NCBI RefSeq assembly: GCF_009712225.1
Contig: NZ_WASP01000006.1
Span: 752,816-816,815, forward strand
Direction of reading: 5' to 3'
Origin: Desulfovibrio sp.
GTDB taxonomy: Bacteria; Desulfobacterota; Desulfovibrionia; Desulfovibrionales; Desulfovibrionaceae
DNA length: 64,000 bases
Below are positions 27,044 through 36,022 of this stretch, one piece after another (the first letter of the stretch is position 1; every line of letters starts with the position of its first letter). Below the pieces are notes generated by a model that was given only the letters and a program-made list of their open reading frames with translations, made no database searches and was not told the origin of the DNA. Both the position numbers and the translations under genes were made by a program.

Positions 27044-27139
27044 TGCAGGCGCTGGTGGTCCGCTCCAGAACGCCCCTGCTGGCGTGGGCCACCTGTCGCA
27101 AACATTGCCCTATCATACTCAAGGGAATACGCTGCAAAC

Positions 27140-27736
27140 ATGATTATTGCTTGTCTGGGCGACAGCCTCACTTACGGCTACGGCATTCCACGGCCCAGGG
27201 TATGGACTACCCTGCTGGCGCAACGCACGGACATTGACGTGCGCAACTGCGGCATCAATGGCGACACTACCGGCGGCATGCTGGCCCGCTTTAATATTGA
27301 CGTGGTGCAGGCGGGTGCTGACGCGGTTCTGATCATGGGCGGGTTCAACGATCTGGCGTTGGGAGCAGGGCTTGGAACCGTCAAGGCCAATATTTTTGCG
27401 CTGGTGCAGCACAGCTTCAGCACACGGGTGCGCCCGGTGTTGGGAGTGCCCATTCCCGTGCATGCGCCCATAACCTTTCCCCTGCTGAACAGCGTTGACC
27501 TCCCGCGCGCCTGTGCAGAATATGGCAAGCTGCACGCGTGGATACGTGTACTCGCCCAGGATTTTTCCCTGCAGTACGTGGATTTTTCGCAGGCTTTTGC
27601 GGGTTTGCCCAGTCAGGCAGGCCCAACGGATGGCAATGCCTCTGATAGGATGTCCGCACTCTACACGGACGGTCTGCACCCAAGCGAAGCGGGCCACGAA
27701 CTGATGGCGCAGCAGGCGGCCCGCATACTTGGCTAA
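27140..27736 (+). CDS. SGNH/GDSL-type hydrolase
   Basis: A 198-residue hydrolase with the block I motif CLGDSLTYGYG (catalytic Ser), block II Gly in NCGINGDTTGG, block III GGFND, and block V DGLHPSEAGH (Asp/His). No signal peptide, so cytoplasmic. It resembles acyl-CoA thioesterase I/arylesterase-like SGNH enzymes. It is the last gene of the long plus-strand block, 96 nt after the second radical SAM gene. A link to acyl or lipoyl groups is possible but unproven. The ribosome binding site is weak. Confidence 0.8.
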   Translation: MIIACLGDSLTYGYGIPRPRVWTTLLAQRTDIDVRNCGINGDTTGGMLARFNIDVVQAGADAVLIMGGFNDLALGAGLGTVKANIFALVQHSFSTRVRPVLGVPIPVHAPITFPLLNSVDLPRACAEYGKLHAWIRVLAQDFSLQYVDFSQAFAGLPSQAGPTDGNASDRMSALYTDGLHPSEAGHELMAQQAARILG

Positions 27737-27758
27737 TTACAGACTAGCTTCAGGCTAA

Positions 27759-27780
27759 GCACACAAAGGTATCTGTGTGC
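27759..27780 (+). terminator. Weak terminator candidate after the long operon
   Basis: GCACACA and TGTGTGC form a 7-bp stem with an 8-nt loop, 22 nt past the SGNH hydrolase stop. There is no T run, so termination here is uncertain. Confidence 0.35.
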
Positions 27781-27868
27781 CCATGCTGCCACGCCGACTT
27801 ACCTTAACCAGCTGCCCCTCAAAAAACAGCGTAAGAGGATTCTGGTTATCACTGACGGCATGCCGGAC

Positions 27869-28350
27869 TGACCCTCCCCCAAAAAAGTATGCCATTAAAA
27901 AAGTAGTGTTCCTGACATAGGAGCACAAGGATGAAACGGAGCAGATTCACGAAGAGCAGATTATCGGGATATTGCGGCAAGCCGAGGCTGCATTCGCGTT
28001 GTCGATCTTTGCCGCAAGCACGGCATCTCGGATGCGACCTTTTACAAATGGCTGCAAGTTCTGTGAAATGAACATCCCTGATGCCAAACGGTTGCGTCAG
28101 TTGGAGGAAGAGAACGCCCGGCTGAAAAGACTTGTAGGCGAACAGGCACTTGATAGTAGATATGTCGTTGCCTGGAGTTCGAGTTGTACGCGTCCTTGAA
28201 AAACTACGCCTTCAAGGACGGTTGCCGCAGCGTATCAAGGTTGATAACGGCCCAGAATTTAGCGGTGACGCCTTGGATTCATGGGCTTTTGAACACGGCG
28301 TGCAGATAGAGTTCACTCGTCCGGGGAAGCCCACGGATAATGGGCATATT
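27869..28350 (+). mobile_element. IS3-family insertion sequence remnant (orfA and orfB broken)
   Basis: A decayed IS3-family copy. The left part begins near TGACCCTCCCCC, a plausible terminal repeat. At 27931 orfA begins MKRSRFT but a one-base deletion shifts the frame; the expected EEQIIGILRQAEA and, further on, NIPDAKRLRQLEEENARLKR (leucine-zipper part) continue in other frames. From about 28180 the orfB DDE core follows (QRIKVDNGPEFSGDALDSW, FTRPGKPTDNGHI), after which similarity ends. Most of orfB's start and its entire C-terminus are absent. It cannot transpose on its own. It shares a near-identical 50-bp stretch with the fragment at 3361-3480. Confidence 0.8.
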
Positions 28351-28362
28351 ATCAATAAAATA

Positions 28363-28391
28363 CGGCGTATTGGAATAATTCCAATGCGCCG
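28363..28391. repeat. Long imperfect palindrome downstream of hydG
   Basis: Two 14-base arms (CGGCGTATTGGAAT and ATTCCAATGCGCCG) around a single base, with one T/G position that would form a G-U pair in RNA. It lies between the IS3 remnant and the hydG stop, 44 nt from the latter. There is no T run on either side. It might be a terminator for hydG or a piece of a mobile element. Confidence 0.5.
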
Positions 28392-28434
28392 CAGTTCTGT
28401 TCATCTTTATGCAAGCTCTTAAGAATATTCCATT

Positions 28435-29853
28435 TCAGAATCTAAAGTCCCGCTGACCGTTCTCAATGGCGCCTAGGTACTCCGCCGCCCTGTTGCGCAC
28501 CTTGTCGCTGGGAATTTTGTTCAGTTCCTGCTCTATCATGGCAAGCCCCATCTGCCCGGTTTGCGGCGAGGCGTAGTCCTGCAAATATTCCTTGAGGGTA
28601 AGCAGAGCGTTGGGGTGGCAGCAGTTCAAAATCTGCTGGCTCTTGCACAGGCTCATAAATCGGTCGCCGGTGCGGCCCTCGCGGTAACAGGCCGTACAAA
28701 AACTCGGCACATGCCCCTGCTCCATGAGCCAGTGTACCACCTCATCCAGCGTGCGCCGGTCGCTCACGTCAAACTGCGCTGAGTTGTCTTCCTCCGGCTC
28801 CGGCTCATAATACCCGCCCACACTCGTGCGTGAACCGCCGCTGATCTGCGAAATTCCCAGCGGCAACACCTTTTCACGCACGGCCTTGCTCTCGCGGGTA
28901 GAAACAATCATGCCCGTGTACGGCACGGACACGCGAATACAGGCGCAGATACGGGCAAAAATTTCATCACTGATGCCGTTGTCGAACACATCGGGGTTGA
29001 TGTCGTCTGCACGGCGAATACGCGGCACACTGATGGTGTGCGGGCCAAAGCCGTATACGGCTTCAAGGTGCTCGGCGTGCATAAGCAGGGCCGCAAATTC
29101 ATAGCGGTAGCCCTCCAGCCCAAAAAGAACCCCCAGGCCCACATCGTCAATGCCCCCCCGCATGGCGCGGTCCATGGCCTCGGTGTGCCAGGCGTAGTCG
29201 TGCTTAGGCCCTGCGGGGTGCAATTTTTCGTAGCTCTGTTTATGGTAGGTTTCCTGAAACAGAATATATGTGCCGATGCCCGCATCCTTGAGCATTGCAT
29301 ATTCTTCCACCGTGGTTGCGGCGATGTTCACGTTTACCCGGCGGATGGCCCCGTTCTTGTGCTTGATGCTGTAGATGGTCTTGATGCACTCAAGTATGTA
29401 CTCGATGGGATTCATGGTGGGGTGTTCACCAGCTTCCAGCGCAAGGCGTTTGTGCCCCATGTCCTGCAAGGCAATGACCTCGCGGGCCACTTCTTCCTGA
29501 GTAAGTTTTTTGCGGGCTATGTTTTTGTTCTGCGAATGGTACGGGCAATACACACAGCTGTTAATGCAGTGGTTTGAGAGGTACAGCGGCGCAAACATGA
29601 CAATGCGGTTGCCGTAAAAATCGTGCTTGATCTGGTTGGCAAGCTGGTACACCTGCTCCACCCTTTCTGGCAGGTCGCAGGCAAGCAGCACCGAAGCCTC
29701 GCGGTGGGTCAGGCCTTTTTTTTGTGCTGCCTTGGCAATGATGGCGTCAACAAGCTCTGCATCGCGCGCGTGCTCTGCTGCATAGTTCAGGGTGTCCAAC
29801 ACTTCGCTGTGATCAATAAATTCGTCTGCGCGCAACGACTGGGGATTGTACAT
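28435..29853 (-). CDS. hydG: [FeFe]-hydrogenase maturase HydG (tyrosine lyase)
   Basis: A 472-residue radical SAM enzyme that splits tyrosine and makes the CO/CN-bearing iron synthon of the H-cluster. Radical SAM motif CINSCVYC near residue 97, and the C-terminal auxiliary-cluster motif C-X2-C-X22-C (starting CTACYREGRTGDRF) near residue 385. Length is usual for HydG. GGAGG lies seven bases before ATG 29853. It is separated from hydB by about 375 nt containing a hairpin, so it probably has its own promoter. Confidence 0.95.
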   Translation of the reverse strand: MYNPQSLRADEFIDHSEVLDTLNYAAEHARDAELVDAIIAKAAQKKGLTHREASVLLACDLPERVEQVYQLANQIKHDFYGNRIVMFAPLYLSNHCINSCVYCPYHSQNKNIARKKLTQEEVAREVIALQDMGHKRLALEAGEHPTMNPIEYILECIKTIYSIKHKNGAIRRVNVNIAATTVEEYAMLKDAGIGTYILFQETYHKQSYEKLHPAGPKHDYAWHTEAMDRAMRGGIDDVGLGVLFGLEGYRYEFAALLMHAEHLEAVYGFGPHTISVPRIRRADDINPDVFDNGISDEIFARICACIRVSVPYTGMIVSTRESKAVREKVLPLGISQISGGSRTSVGGYYEPEPEEDNSAQFDVSDRRTLDEVVHWLMEQGHVPSFCTACYREGRTGDRFMSLCKSQQILNCCHPNALLTLKEYLQDYASPQTGQMGLAMIEQELNKIPSDKVRNRAAEYLGAIENGQRDFRF

Positions 29854-30145
29854 TATAAACCTCCGGCAGGACCCATATTCTCAGGCGGTGCGGGCGGGTG
29901 ACCAGCCATGTTGGCATAGGGAACTCGGCAGGCAGACGATAAAAAACACACCTGAAGGGCTGCTTTTTTCGCAAACAGAGAAAATACAGGCTGCAAACTT
30001 AACGTTTCCAATGGCGGTAGGCTCCACCACCGAATATCATACTGAAAGCACAAATCAAAAAATTCGCGCAAAACCCGCAACACCAGGCATGAACCGGACA
30101 CAGGCGGAACATGTACACTGCCTGCGACAGCCCAGCATTCAAATT

Positions 30146-30176
30146 GGCCGACACGGAGGGGCAAACCGTGTCGGCC
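30146..30176 (-). terminator. Terminator candidate after hydB
   Basis: A perfect 11-bp stem GGCCGACACGG / CCGTGTCGGCC with a 9-nt loop lies 52 nt beyond the hydB stop. On the minus strand it is followed by AATTTGAATG, a weak T stretch. The remaining 29854-30145 and 30177-30228 hold no gene; a smaller hairpin lies at about 30191-30214. Confidence 0.55.
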
Positions 30177-30228
30177 GTGGGTCTGGCCTGAAGGGTCTTG
30201 GGGTCCCTCAGGAGGCAAAGGCCGGGCG

Positions 30229-30603
30229 TTATTCGTACGGATAGGTGGTACCCTCAAACTCCTTGTGGCGAGGATTGGGGTATTCACCTGAAGCCGTAAG
30301 AGCCTTGAGGCCTTTTGATTTGTCAAACCATTTGGTGTGCAGGTGCTCCTCAGACTTGTGGCTCAGGGGTTTGCCCAGCCACGAATCATAAAGGGCCTTG
30401 ACCTGGGCGTTGTCCTGACTTGCACGCTTGGAAAAAGCCGAATCGGCGCTGTACACAGCGGCAGAACGGTCGCCCATGTAATCCTTGAAATCCTTGGCGG
30501 CAGCGTAGGCTTTGTTGGCCATGCGCACGCCCAGCAGCAGCCCGCCGGAAAGAATGCACGCTCCCTTCAAAAATCCGCGTCGAGTGGTGGCAACAATAGA
30601 CAT
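30229..30603 (-). CDS. hydB: Periplasmic [FeFe] hydrogenase small subunit HydB (Tat substrate)
   Basis: A 124-residue small subunit starting at ATG 30603 with GAGGAG six bases upstream. The N-terminus has a twin-arginine signal [15 protein letters not shown] and a hydrophobic stretch to AYAA. The mature part ([39 protein letters not shown]) closely follows the D. vulgaris small subunit. It exports the large subunit, which lacks a signal, by co-transport and wraps around it. It lies 11 nt after hydA. Confidence 0.95.
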   Translation of the reverse strand: MSIVATTRRGFLKGACILSGGLLLGVRMANKAYAAAKDFKDYMGDRSAAVYSADSAFSKRASQDNAQVKALYDSWLGKPLSHKSEEHLHTKWFDKSKGLKALTASGEYPNPRHKEFEGTTYPYE

Positions 30604-30614
30604 AGCGTGCTCCT

Positions 30615-31871
30615 CTAGGCTTTGGGCTGGGTGTTGGCAAGGCGCTGCTTCAGGCTGGCAAACAGGCTGGTAGCCTTGCGTTCTGCGCTTTGCAGCATAT
30701 TGGGCATAATGGGCTGGCCACCACCGCACACGCACCCGCCGGGGCAGGCCATAAATTCGATAAAGTGGTACGGCGACTTGCCCGCCCGCACCTCGTCGCA
30801 CACCTGCGCAAAGCGTTTGGCCCCGTGCACAACTGCCAGATGCAGTTCAATACCGTTGACGGTAACGGTGTATTCCTTCATGCCCTTGAGGCCGCGCACC
30901 TGCTTGAAATCCCACGATTCAGGGCGCTTTCCGGTTACTGCCTGATAGGCGTAACGCAGGGCCGCTTCCATAACGCCGCCAGACACACCAAAGATGGTTG
31001 CGCCGCCGGTGGATTCGCCCATGAGGCTGTCGCGCTGGCCGTCGGGCAGTTTATTGAAATCTATGCCCGCCTGACGGATCATGTAGGCCAGCTCACGCGT
31101 GGTGAGGGTTGCGTCAATGTCGCGCAGGTCATTTTCTGCATATTCCTGACGCAAGCCTTCATACTTTTTGGCCACGCAGGGCATGATGGAAACCGTGTAG
31201 AGGCTCTTGGGGTCGTACCTGGCCTTTTCTGCGCCATAGGTTTTGGCAAGGCGGCCATTCATGGCCACAGGCGATTTGCACGAAGAAAAATGCGGCAGCA
31301 GGTCGGGATAAAACGTTTCGGCATACTTCTGCCAGCCGGGACAGCACGAGGTAAATTGCGGCAGATCACGCTTGGTCCCAAGGCGCTCCACAAATTCAGA
31401 GGCTTCTTCCCAGATGGTGACGTCGGCGGCAAATTCTGTATCCCAGCAGTTTGAGAATCCAAGCTGCTTGAGGGCAGCCAGCATTTTGCCGGTGGTGACA
31501 CTGCCGGGGGCAAGGCCAAAGGCTTCGCCAAGGGCGTAACGCACCGAGGGCGCGGGCATGGCAATGCACTTTACGCTTTTGTCCTGCAATTTTTTTTGCA
31601 GTTCGGGAACCCAGGTCTGCACTTCGTAAATGGCCATCTCCGGGCAGTGGGTAAGGCACTGGGCGCAGTTGATACATGGTTCGGGGTGGGCAATCTTGTG
31701 CGTCAGGCCTGTTTCGCCATAGATGGCCCCGCTGGGACAGTATTCCTGACAGGAATCGCAGCCGATGCATTTTTCAGGATCAATCTGCACAAAAAACATT
31801 TTGTCGCCGTCCGCGCCCTTGGGGGGCACATTGAGCTCGTATGCGATGTGTTCCATTTCAATGCGCGGCAT
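30615..31871 (-). CDS. hydA: Periplasmic [FeFe] hydrogenase large subunit HydA
   Basis: A 418-residue catalytic subunit for H2 oxidation/evolution in the periplasm. Two N-terminal [4Fe-4S] motifs ([14 protein letters not shown] and [13 protein letters not shown]), then the three H-cluster signatures: TSCCPGW (L1), MPCVAKKYE (L2) and [16 protein letters not shown] (L3). No own signal peptide, as expected for the dimeric Desulfovibrio enzyme. AGGAGG before ATG 31871. Operon order hydE-hydA-hydB. The expected physiological partner is periplasmic cytochrome c. Confidence 0.96.
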   Translation of the reverse strand: MPRIEMEHIAYELNVPPKGADGDKMFFVQIDPEKCIGCDSCQEYCPSGAIYGETGLTHKIAHPEPCINCAQCLTHCPEMAIYEVQTWVPELQKKLQDKSVKCIAMPAPSVRYALGEAFGLAPGSVTTGKMLAALKQLGFSNCWDTEFAADVTIWEEASEFVERLGTKRDLPQFTSCCPGWQKYAETFYPDLLPHFSSCKSPVAMNGRLAKTYGAEKARYDPKSLYTVSIMPCVAKKYEGLRQEYAENDLRDIDATLTTRELAYMIRQAGIDFNKLPDGQRDSLMGESTGGATIFGVSGGVMEAALRYAYQAVTGKRPESWDFKQVRGLKGMKEYTVTVNGIELHLAVVHGAKRFAQVCDEVRAGKSPYHFIEFMACPGGCVCGGGQPIMPNMLQSAERKATSLFASLKQRLANTQPKA

Positions 31872-31955
31872 TACAGCCTCCTGGCGGGTAACAGGTTGAT
31901 TTCTCCACGGCGGTGCAAGCGCGCCCGCCCGTTGATGCAGAAATGCAGCAAATTT

Positions 31956-32984
31956 TTATCCGGCCAGCATGCACGCCACACTGGAAACAGCGGGGACGGC
32001 TCTGGCAATGAAATCATGGGTGGATGGCGGCTGCCATCCGGCAAGATTGTGGCTGCGTCCCGCGCCTTCAATGGCCTTGCGCGCGCCCTGCATGTCCACC
32101 CGATTCTTATTGTCGTAAATACGATACTGCTTGCCGTAGGCTGGCGGCGTAAACGAGGGCATAAGCACGTTGCCCCCCGCCAGCAGCCCATTGCGCTGAC
32201 CACCCAGAGCGTCCACCGTAGCAAGGGCCGTGGTTGCTGGTATGTTGGCCCAGGGCATAATTATGCGCATGACTGCCATTACCCGCAGGGCAAGCCGCGC
32301 ACTGCCCGATGGGTGGCCGCCAAGGGGTGTATCGTGCTGCGCAATGAATGGCCCAGCCCCGCACATGCAAAGCCCCAGTCTGCGCGATAAAATAATGTCG
32401 TCGGCCAGCGTTTCCGGCCTCTGGCCGGGCAGGCCCACCATAAAGCCGGAGCCTATTTCGTAGCCAAGCCGCTGCAATACCCGTAGACAGCTGATACGCT
32501 CAGCCAGTTCATGCCCCGGGTGCAGGGCTGCGTAGAGCTTGGGGTCGGCTGTTTCGTGCTTGAGCAAAAAGCGCACTGCGCCCGCCTCTTTCCATAGGGC
32601 GTATGCGGCACGCGAATGTTCGCCCACGCTCAGGGTAACGGGCACCTTGAGATCGCCGCGCAAACAATCCACCACATCCGCCAGCCACATGGGTTCAATG
32701 ACCGATTCGCCCGATTGCAGCACAATGGTGTCTGCCCCCATGGCAACGGCACTTTTTGCGGTGGTTATGATCTCGGCCTTATCAAGTGTATAGCGGCGCA
32801 GATTCGCATTCTCGGCCCGCAGGCCGCAATAATGGCAATTGCGATGACAGACGTTTGAAAATTCAATGAGGCCGCGCACATGCACATGCGAGCCTTTTTC
32901 TTCTGCCAGCACTCGGGCGGCACGCTCGCAAAGCGCCTCAAAGGGCGTTGCAAAAAGCAGTTCAAGTATTTCTTCGCGGCGCAT
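31956..32984 (-). CDS. hydE: [FeFe]-hydrogenase maturase HydE
   Basis: A 342-residue radical SAM enzyme with CHRNCHYCGLRAEN near residue 47, in the biotin-synthase-like family. HydE acts on the HydG product during assembly of the diiron subcluster. I start it at ATG 32984 (MRREEILELL), with GGATGG upstream; a longer frame to 33176 would add a hydrophobic segment not seen in the family and overlaps the regulatory region. It lies 84 nt before hydA. Confidence 0.92.
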   Translation of the reverse strand: MRREEILELLFATPFEALCERAARVLAEEKGSHVHVRGLIEFSNVCHRNCHYCGLRAENANLRRYTLDKAEIITTAKSAVAMGADTIVLQSGESVIEPMWLADVVDCLRGDLKVPVTLSVGEHSRAAYALWKEAGAVRFLLKHETADPKLYAALHPGHELAERISCLRVLQRLGYEIGSGFMVGLPGQRPETLADDIILSRRLGLCMCGAGPFIAQHDTPLGGHPSGSARLALRVMAVMRIIMPWANIPATTALATVDALGGQRNGLLAGGNVLMPSFTPPAYGKQYRIYDNKNRVDMQGARKAIEGAGRSHNLAGWQPPSTHDFIARAVPAVSSVACMLAG

Positions 32985-33081
32985 GATCTTCCATCCCAAT
33001 TCTGTGCCAGTTGAAGCTATGATCCAGCCGTTTACACAGTTACCCACAAAGCCGATGGCTGCGTACCCTGCCGGAGTTACC

Positions 33082-33110
33082 AGTGTTACTAATTTAAAAA
33101 AAGTAACACT
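33082..33110. promoter_or_regulatory. Candidate operator upstream of hydE: AGTGTTACT / AGTAACACT
   Basis: The inverted pair AGTGTTACT (33082-33090) and AGTAACACT (33102-33110) is separated by an A/T-rich 11-nt spacer, and a third copy, AGTAACACT, lies at 33221-33229. All three are in the 338-nt gap between hydF and hydE. Three 9-base copies in one short non-coding stretch suggest a binding site for a regulator of hydE-hydA-hydB. The regulator is not identifiable here. Confidence 0.5.
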
Positions 33111-33322
33111 TATTGCCAACAAAAACACTAAAAATACGCAGTTCCCGAACGTTATAATTCCCATCGCCCCACACATTACACACAGGGCTGGTGTGCATTG
33201 TTTTGAGCAGATTGCGCCACAGTAACACTTTTGTCAATAACGTAGCAAAACTTTATTCAATCCGCAGCTCGCATTTCAAATCAATATACTGGAATCATAG
33301 AAAAATACGGTTGGCAGAAGGA

Positions 33323-34549
33323 TCATCGCGCCACATCAAAAGCTGCCAAGGCCGCAGGAAAAGGTTCCAGCACCCGCCGCAATACTCCTTGCACGTATGA
33401 AATTGCCAGACCGTAATTGGTCATGGGCACGTTCTGGACCTGAGCCTGTGCCAGCCGGGCAAGCATGCTCTGTCGGTTAAACATACACGCACCGCAGTGG
33501 ATAACCAGCCTGTAGGGGCTCAAATCATCGGGAAAATCCCGCCCCGCAAGATTATCCACGCGAATGTCGCCCCCGGCATACTGGCGCAGCCAGCGTGGAA
33601 TCTTTACCCGCCCGATATCGTCAGCCGAGGGGTGATGTCCGCAGGCCTCGGCCACCAGCACGGCATCGCCGGGCTGCAACCTGTCGATGGCAGCCGCACC
33701 GTGGGCAAAAGCCGCCAGATCACCCTTGAACCGGGCCATGAGGATGGAAAATGTGGTGAGCGGGATATGCGGCGGTGTGTCGGCCACGGCCTTGAGCACA
33801 ATCTGCGAATCACAGACCACAAGGGCTGGTTCCCTGTTCAGACGCGCAAAGGCCGCGCCAAGCTCGCGTTCTTTCACCACCATGCACGAGGCATCGCTAT
33901 CAAGAATATCGCGTATGGCCTGCACTTGGGGCAAAATCAGCCGCCCCTTGGGCGCACCCAGGTCAAGGGGAACAACAAACACGGCCAGCTCACCTGCGGC
34001 CAGCAGATCGCCCATCAGGCGCGGTTCTGCAAACCAGTGCTCTGGTGCAAGGACCGCCAGTGCCTCGCGCACCTGCCCCATGCCCTTGCCTGAAAGAGCA
34101 GAAACGCTCATCCAGCGTATGCCGCCCTTTTCCAGTATTGATGTTTGCTCCGCAGCGGGAACGGCCCGGTCGCTCTTACCAAAAACCACGCCAAAAGGAA
34201 TATTGCGCTCGCGCAATTGGCACACAAAAAAATCTTCGTACTCGCCCCACTGCCCCGGATCCACGGCCAGCAGGGCCAAATCTGTGCGCTCAAGGACTCT
34301 GAGTGTGCGCTCTTTGCGCAGCTCGCCCAGTGCGCCCACATCATCAATGCCCGCAGTATCAATAAAGACGACAGGGCCAAGAGGTGCGAGTTCCAGCGTT
34401 TTTTCTACCGGGTCTGTGGTTGTGCCGGGCATGTCGGAAACAATGGAAACCTGCTGCCCTGCCAGTGCGTTGAGCAGTGAAGACTTCCCGACGTTGCGTC
34501 GGCCATAGATGCCGATGTGCAGACGCAGACTTTTGGGTGTTTCATTCAT
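33323..34549 (-). CDS. hydF: [FeFe]-hydrogenase maturase HydF (GTPase scaffold)
   Basis: A 408-residue protein with an N-terminal GTPase domain (P-loop GRRNVGKSSLLNAL, switch GTTTDPV, DTAGID) and a C-terminal cluster-binding part with HHP near residue 310 and HCGACMFNR about 50 residues later, the HydF ligand signature. HydF assembles and hands over the diiron centre to HydA. It is encoded 36 nt after the aspartate ammonia-lyase gene, which suggests co-transcription with it. Confidence 0.94.
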   Translation of the reverse strand: MNETPKSLRLHIGIYGRRNVGKSSLLNALAGQQVSIVSDMPGTTTDPVEKTLELAPLGPVVFIDTAGIDDVGALGELRKERTLRVLERTDLALLAVDPGQWGEYEDFFVCQLRERNIPFGVVFGKSDRAVPAAEQTSILEKGGIRWMSVSALSGKGMGQVREALAVLAPEHWFAEPRLMGDLLAAGELAVFVVPLDLGAPKGRLILPQVQAIRDILDSDASCMVVKERELGAAFARLNREPALVVCDSQIVLKAVADTPPHIPLTTFSILMARFKGDLAAFAHGAAAIDRLQPGDAVLVAEACGHHPSADDIGRVKIPRWLRQYAGGDIRVDNLAGRDFPDDLSPYRLVIHCGACMFNRQSMLARLAQAQVQNVPMTNYGLAISYVQGVLRRVLEPFPAALAAFDVAR

Positions 34550-34585
34550 GGCAAAAACTCCGTTGCGTTATTACCCGCCAGCCGT

Positions 34586-36022
34586 CTACCTGTGTCCAAG
34601 GGCCGTTGCGGCCTCGGCACTGAGCAGCCTGTCCAGCTCATGCGCTTCCAGCAGTCCCCGCTCAAGCACCACGGAGCGCGCACTCTGCCCCGTGCTGTGA
34701 GCCTGCGCGGCTATTTCGCCCGCAAGTGTGTAACCAAGCGCTGGCACAAGAGCCGTGACCGTAGCCAGTGAATTATCAAGGTGGCGGGCGCAGGCGGCTT
34801 CATCCGCTTCAAGGCCCTGCACGCACTTTTCAGCCAGCATGCGGCAGGCCTGAGTCAGCACCAGCAGGCTGCCCAGCAGCGAATCCGCCAGCAGGGGCAT
34901 AAAGGCGTTAAGCTCAAGCTGCCCCAAAAAGGCGGCCTGGGTCACAGCGCTGTCGTTGGCCATTACCCGAAGTGCGACCTGCGCGGCAGCCTCGCAGATG
35001 ACGGGATTGACCTTGCCCGGCATGATACTTGAACCGGCCTGCACGGCGGGCAGCCGCAGCTCGCCAATGCCGGCTCCTGGTCCGGATGCCAGCAGCCGCA
35101 GGTCTGAGGATATCTTGAACAGATTGACAGCGTGCGCTTTGAGAATGCCCGACACCTCGACCAGCGGGTCGCAGTTCTGGGTGGCGTCCATAAGGTTCTC
35201 TGCCCGCGAAAGCCCCAGCCCCGTGACCTCGCGCAGCTTTTCCACAACCAGAAAAATATAGCTGCGCGGTGCCGTTATGCCCGTGCCCACCGCCGTGCCG
35301 CCAAGGTTGACCGCGCGCAGCCGCTCGGCGCACTTGAACACCCGCCAGCGGTCACGCGAGAGGGCTTCTGCCCAGGCAGAGCACTCCATGCCAAGGGTGA
35401 CGGGCACGGCGTCCTGTAGCTGGGTGCGCCCCACTTTCAGAACATGCCTAAAGGCCAGCTCCTTTTCCTGAAAAGCGGTTTGCAGGGCGGCAATGGCCTG
35501 CTCCAGATCCTTGAGCAAGAACATGGCCGCTATCCGCAGCGCCGTGGGGTACACATCGTTGGTGGACTGGTGCAGATTGACGTGTCGCAGGGGATCAACG
35601 CACGCGTATTCGCCAAGCCTGCCCCCCAACAATTGCTCTGCGCGGTTGGCGATAACCTCATTCACATTCATGTTGGTGGAGGTTCCGGCCCCGCCTTGCA
35701 GGGAGTCCACTACAAAGGCTTCGCTCAGGCCGCCCCGGGCGACCTCGCGACAGGCCACGGCAATGGCCTGCGCCTCGGCTTGGGGCAGATAGCCAAGTTC
35801 CTCATTGGCGCGGCAGCAAGCCAGCTTGACCAGGCCCAGTGCCCGCACAAGCTGCGGCCTCACGGCACGGCCCGAGAGAGGAAAATTTGCCAAGGCACGC
35901 GCAGTATGCACGCCCCAGTAGGCAGAAGCAGGCACAGCCACTGAGCCCAGTGCGTCCGATTCCTGCCGGTACTGCGACGACTCACCGTTTGATATTCCTG
36001 TCATGCTGTCGGTGCTGCACAT
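34586..36022 (-). CDS. aspA: Aspartate ammonia-lyase (fumarase/aspartase superfamily)
   Basis: A 478-residue lyase starting at ATG 36022 with GGAGG eight bases upstream; an upstream in-frame extension to 36139 is rejected. Signatures: GAGTSTNMNVNEVIANRA, HQSTNDVYPTALR, and the family active-site loop GSSIMPGKVNP. It deaminates aspartate to fumarate and ammonia, or is a close relative. It is immediately upstream of hydF on the same strand. Ammonia release could matter for the bridging amine of the hydrogenase dithiolate ligand; this is inference from neighbourhood. Confidence 0.88.
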   Translation of the reverse strand: MCSTDSMTGISNGESSQYRQESDALGSVAVPASAYWGVHTARALANFPLSGRAVRPQLVRALGLVKLACCRANEELGYLPQAEAQAIAVACREVARGGLSEAFVVDSLQGGAGTSTNMNVNEVIANRAEQLLGGRLGEYACVDPLRHVNLHQSTNDVYPTALRIAAMFLLKDLEQAIAALQTAFQEKELAFRHVLKVGRTQLQDAVPVTLGMECSAWAEALSRDRWRVFKCAERLRAVNLGGTAVGTGITAPRSYIFLVVEKLREVTGLGLSRAENLMDATQNCDPLVEVSGILKAHAVNLFKISSDLRLLASGPGAGIGELRLPAVQAGSSIMPGKVNPVICEAAAQVALRVMANDSAVTQAAFLGQLELNAFMPLLADSLLGSLLVLTQACRMLAEKCVQGLEADEAACARHLDNSLATVTALVPALGYTLAGEIAAQAHSTGQSARSVVLERGLLEAHELDRLLSAEAATALGHR

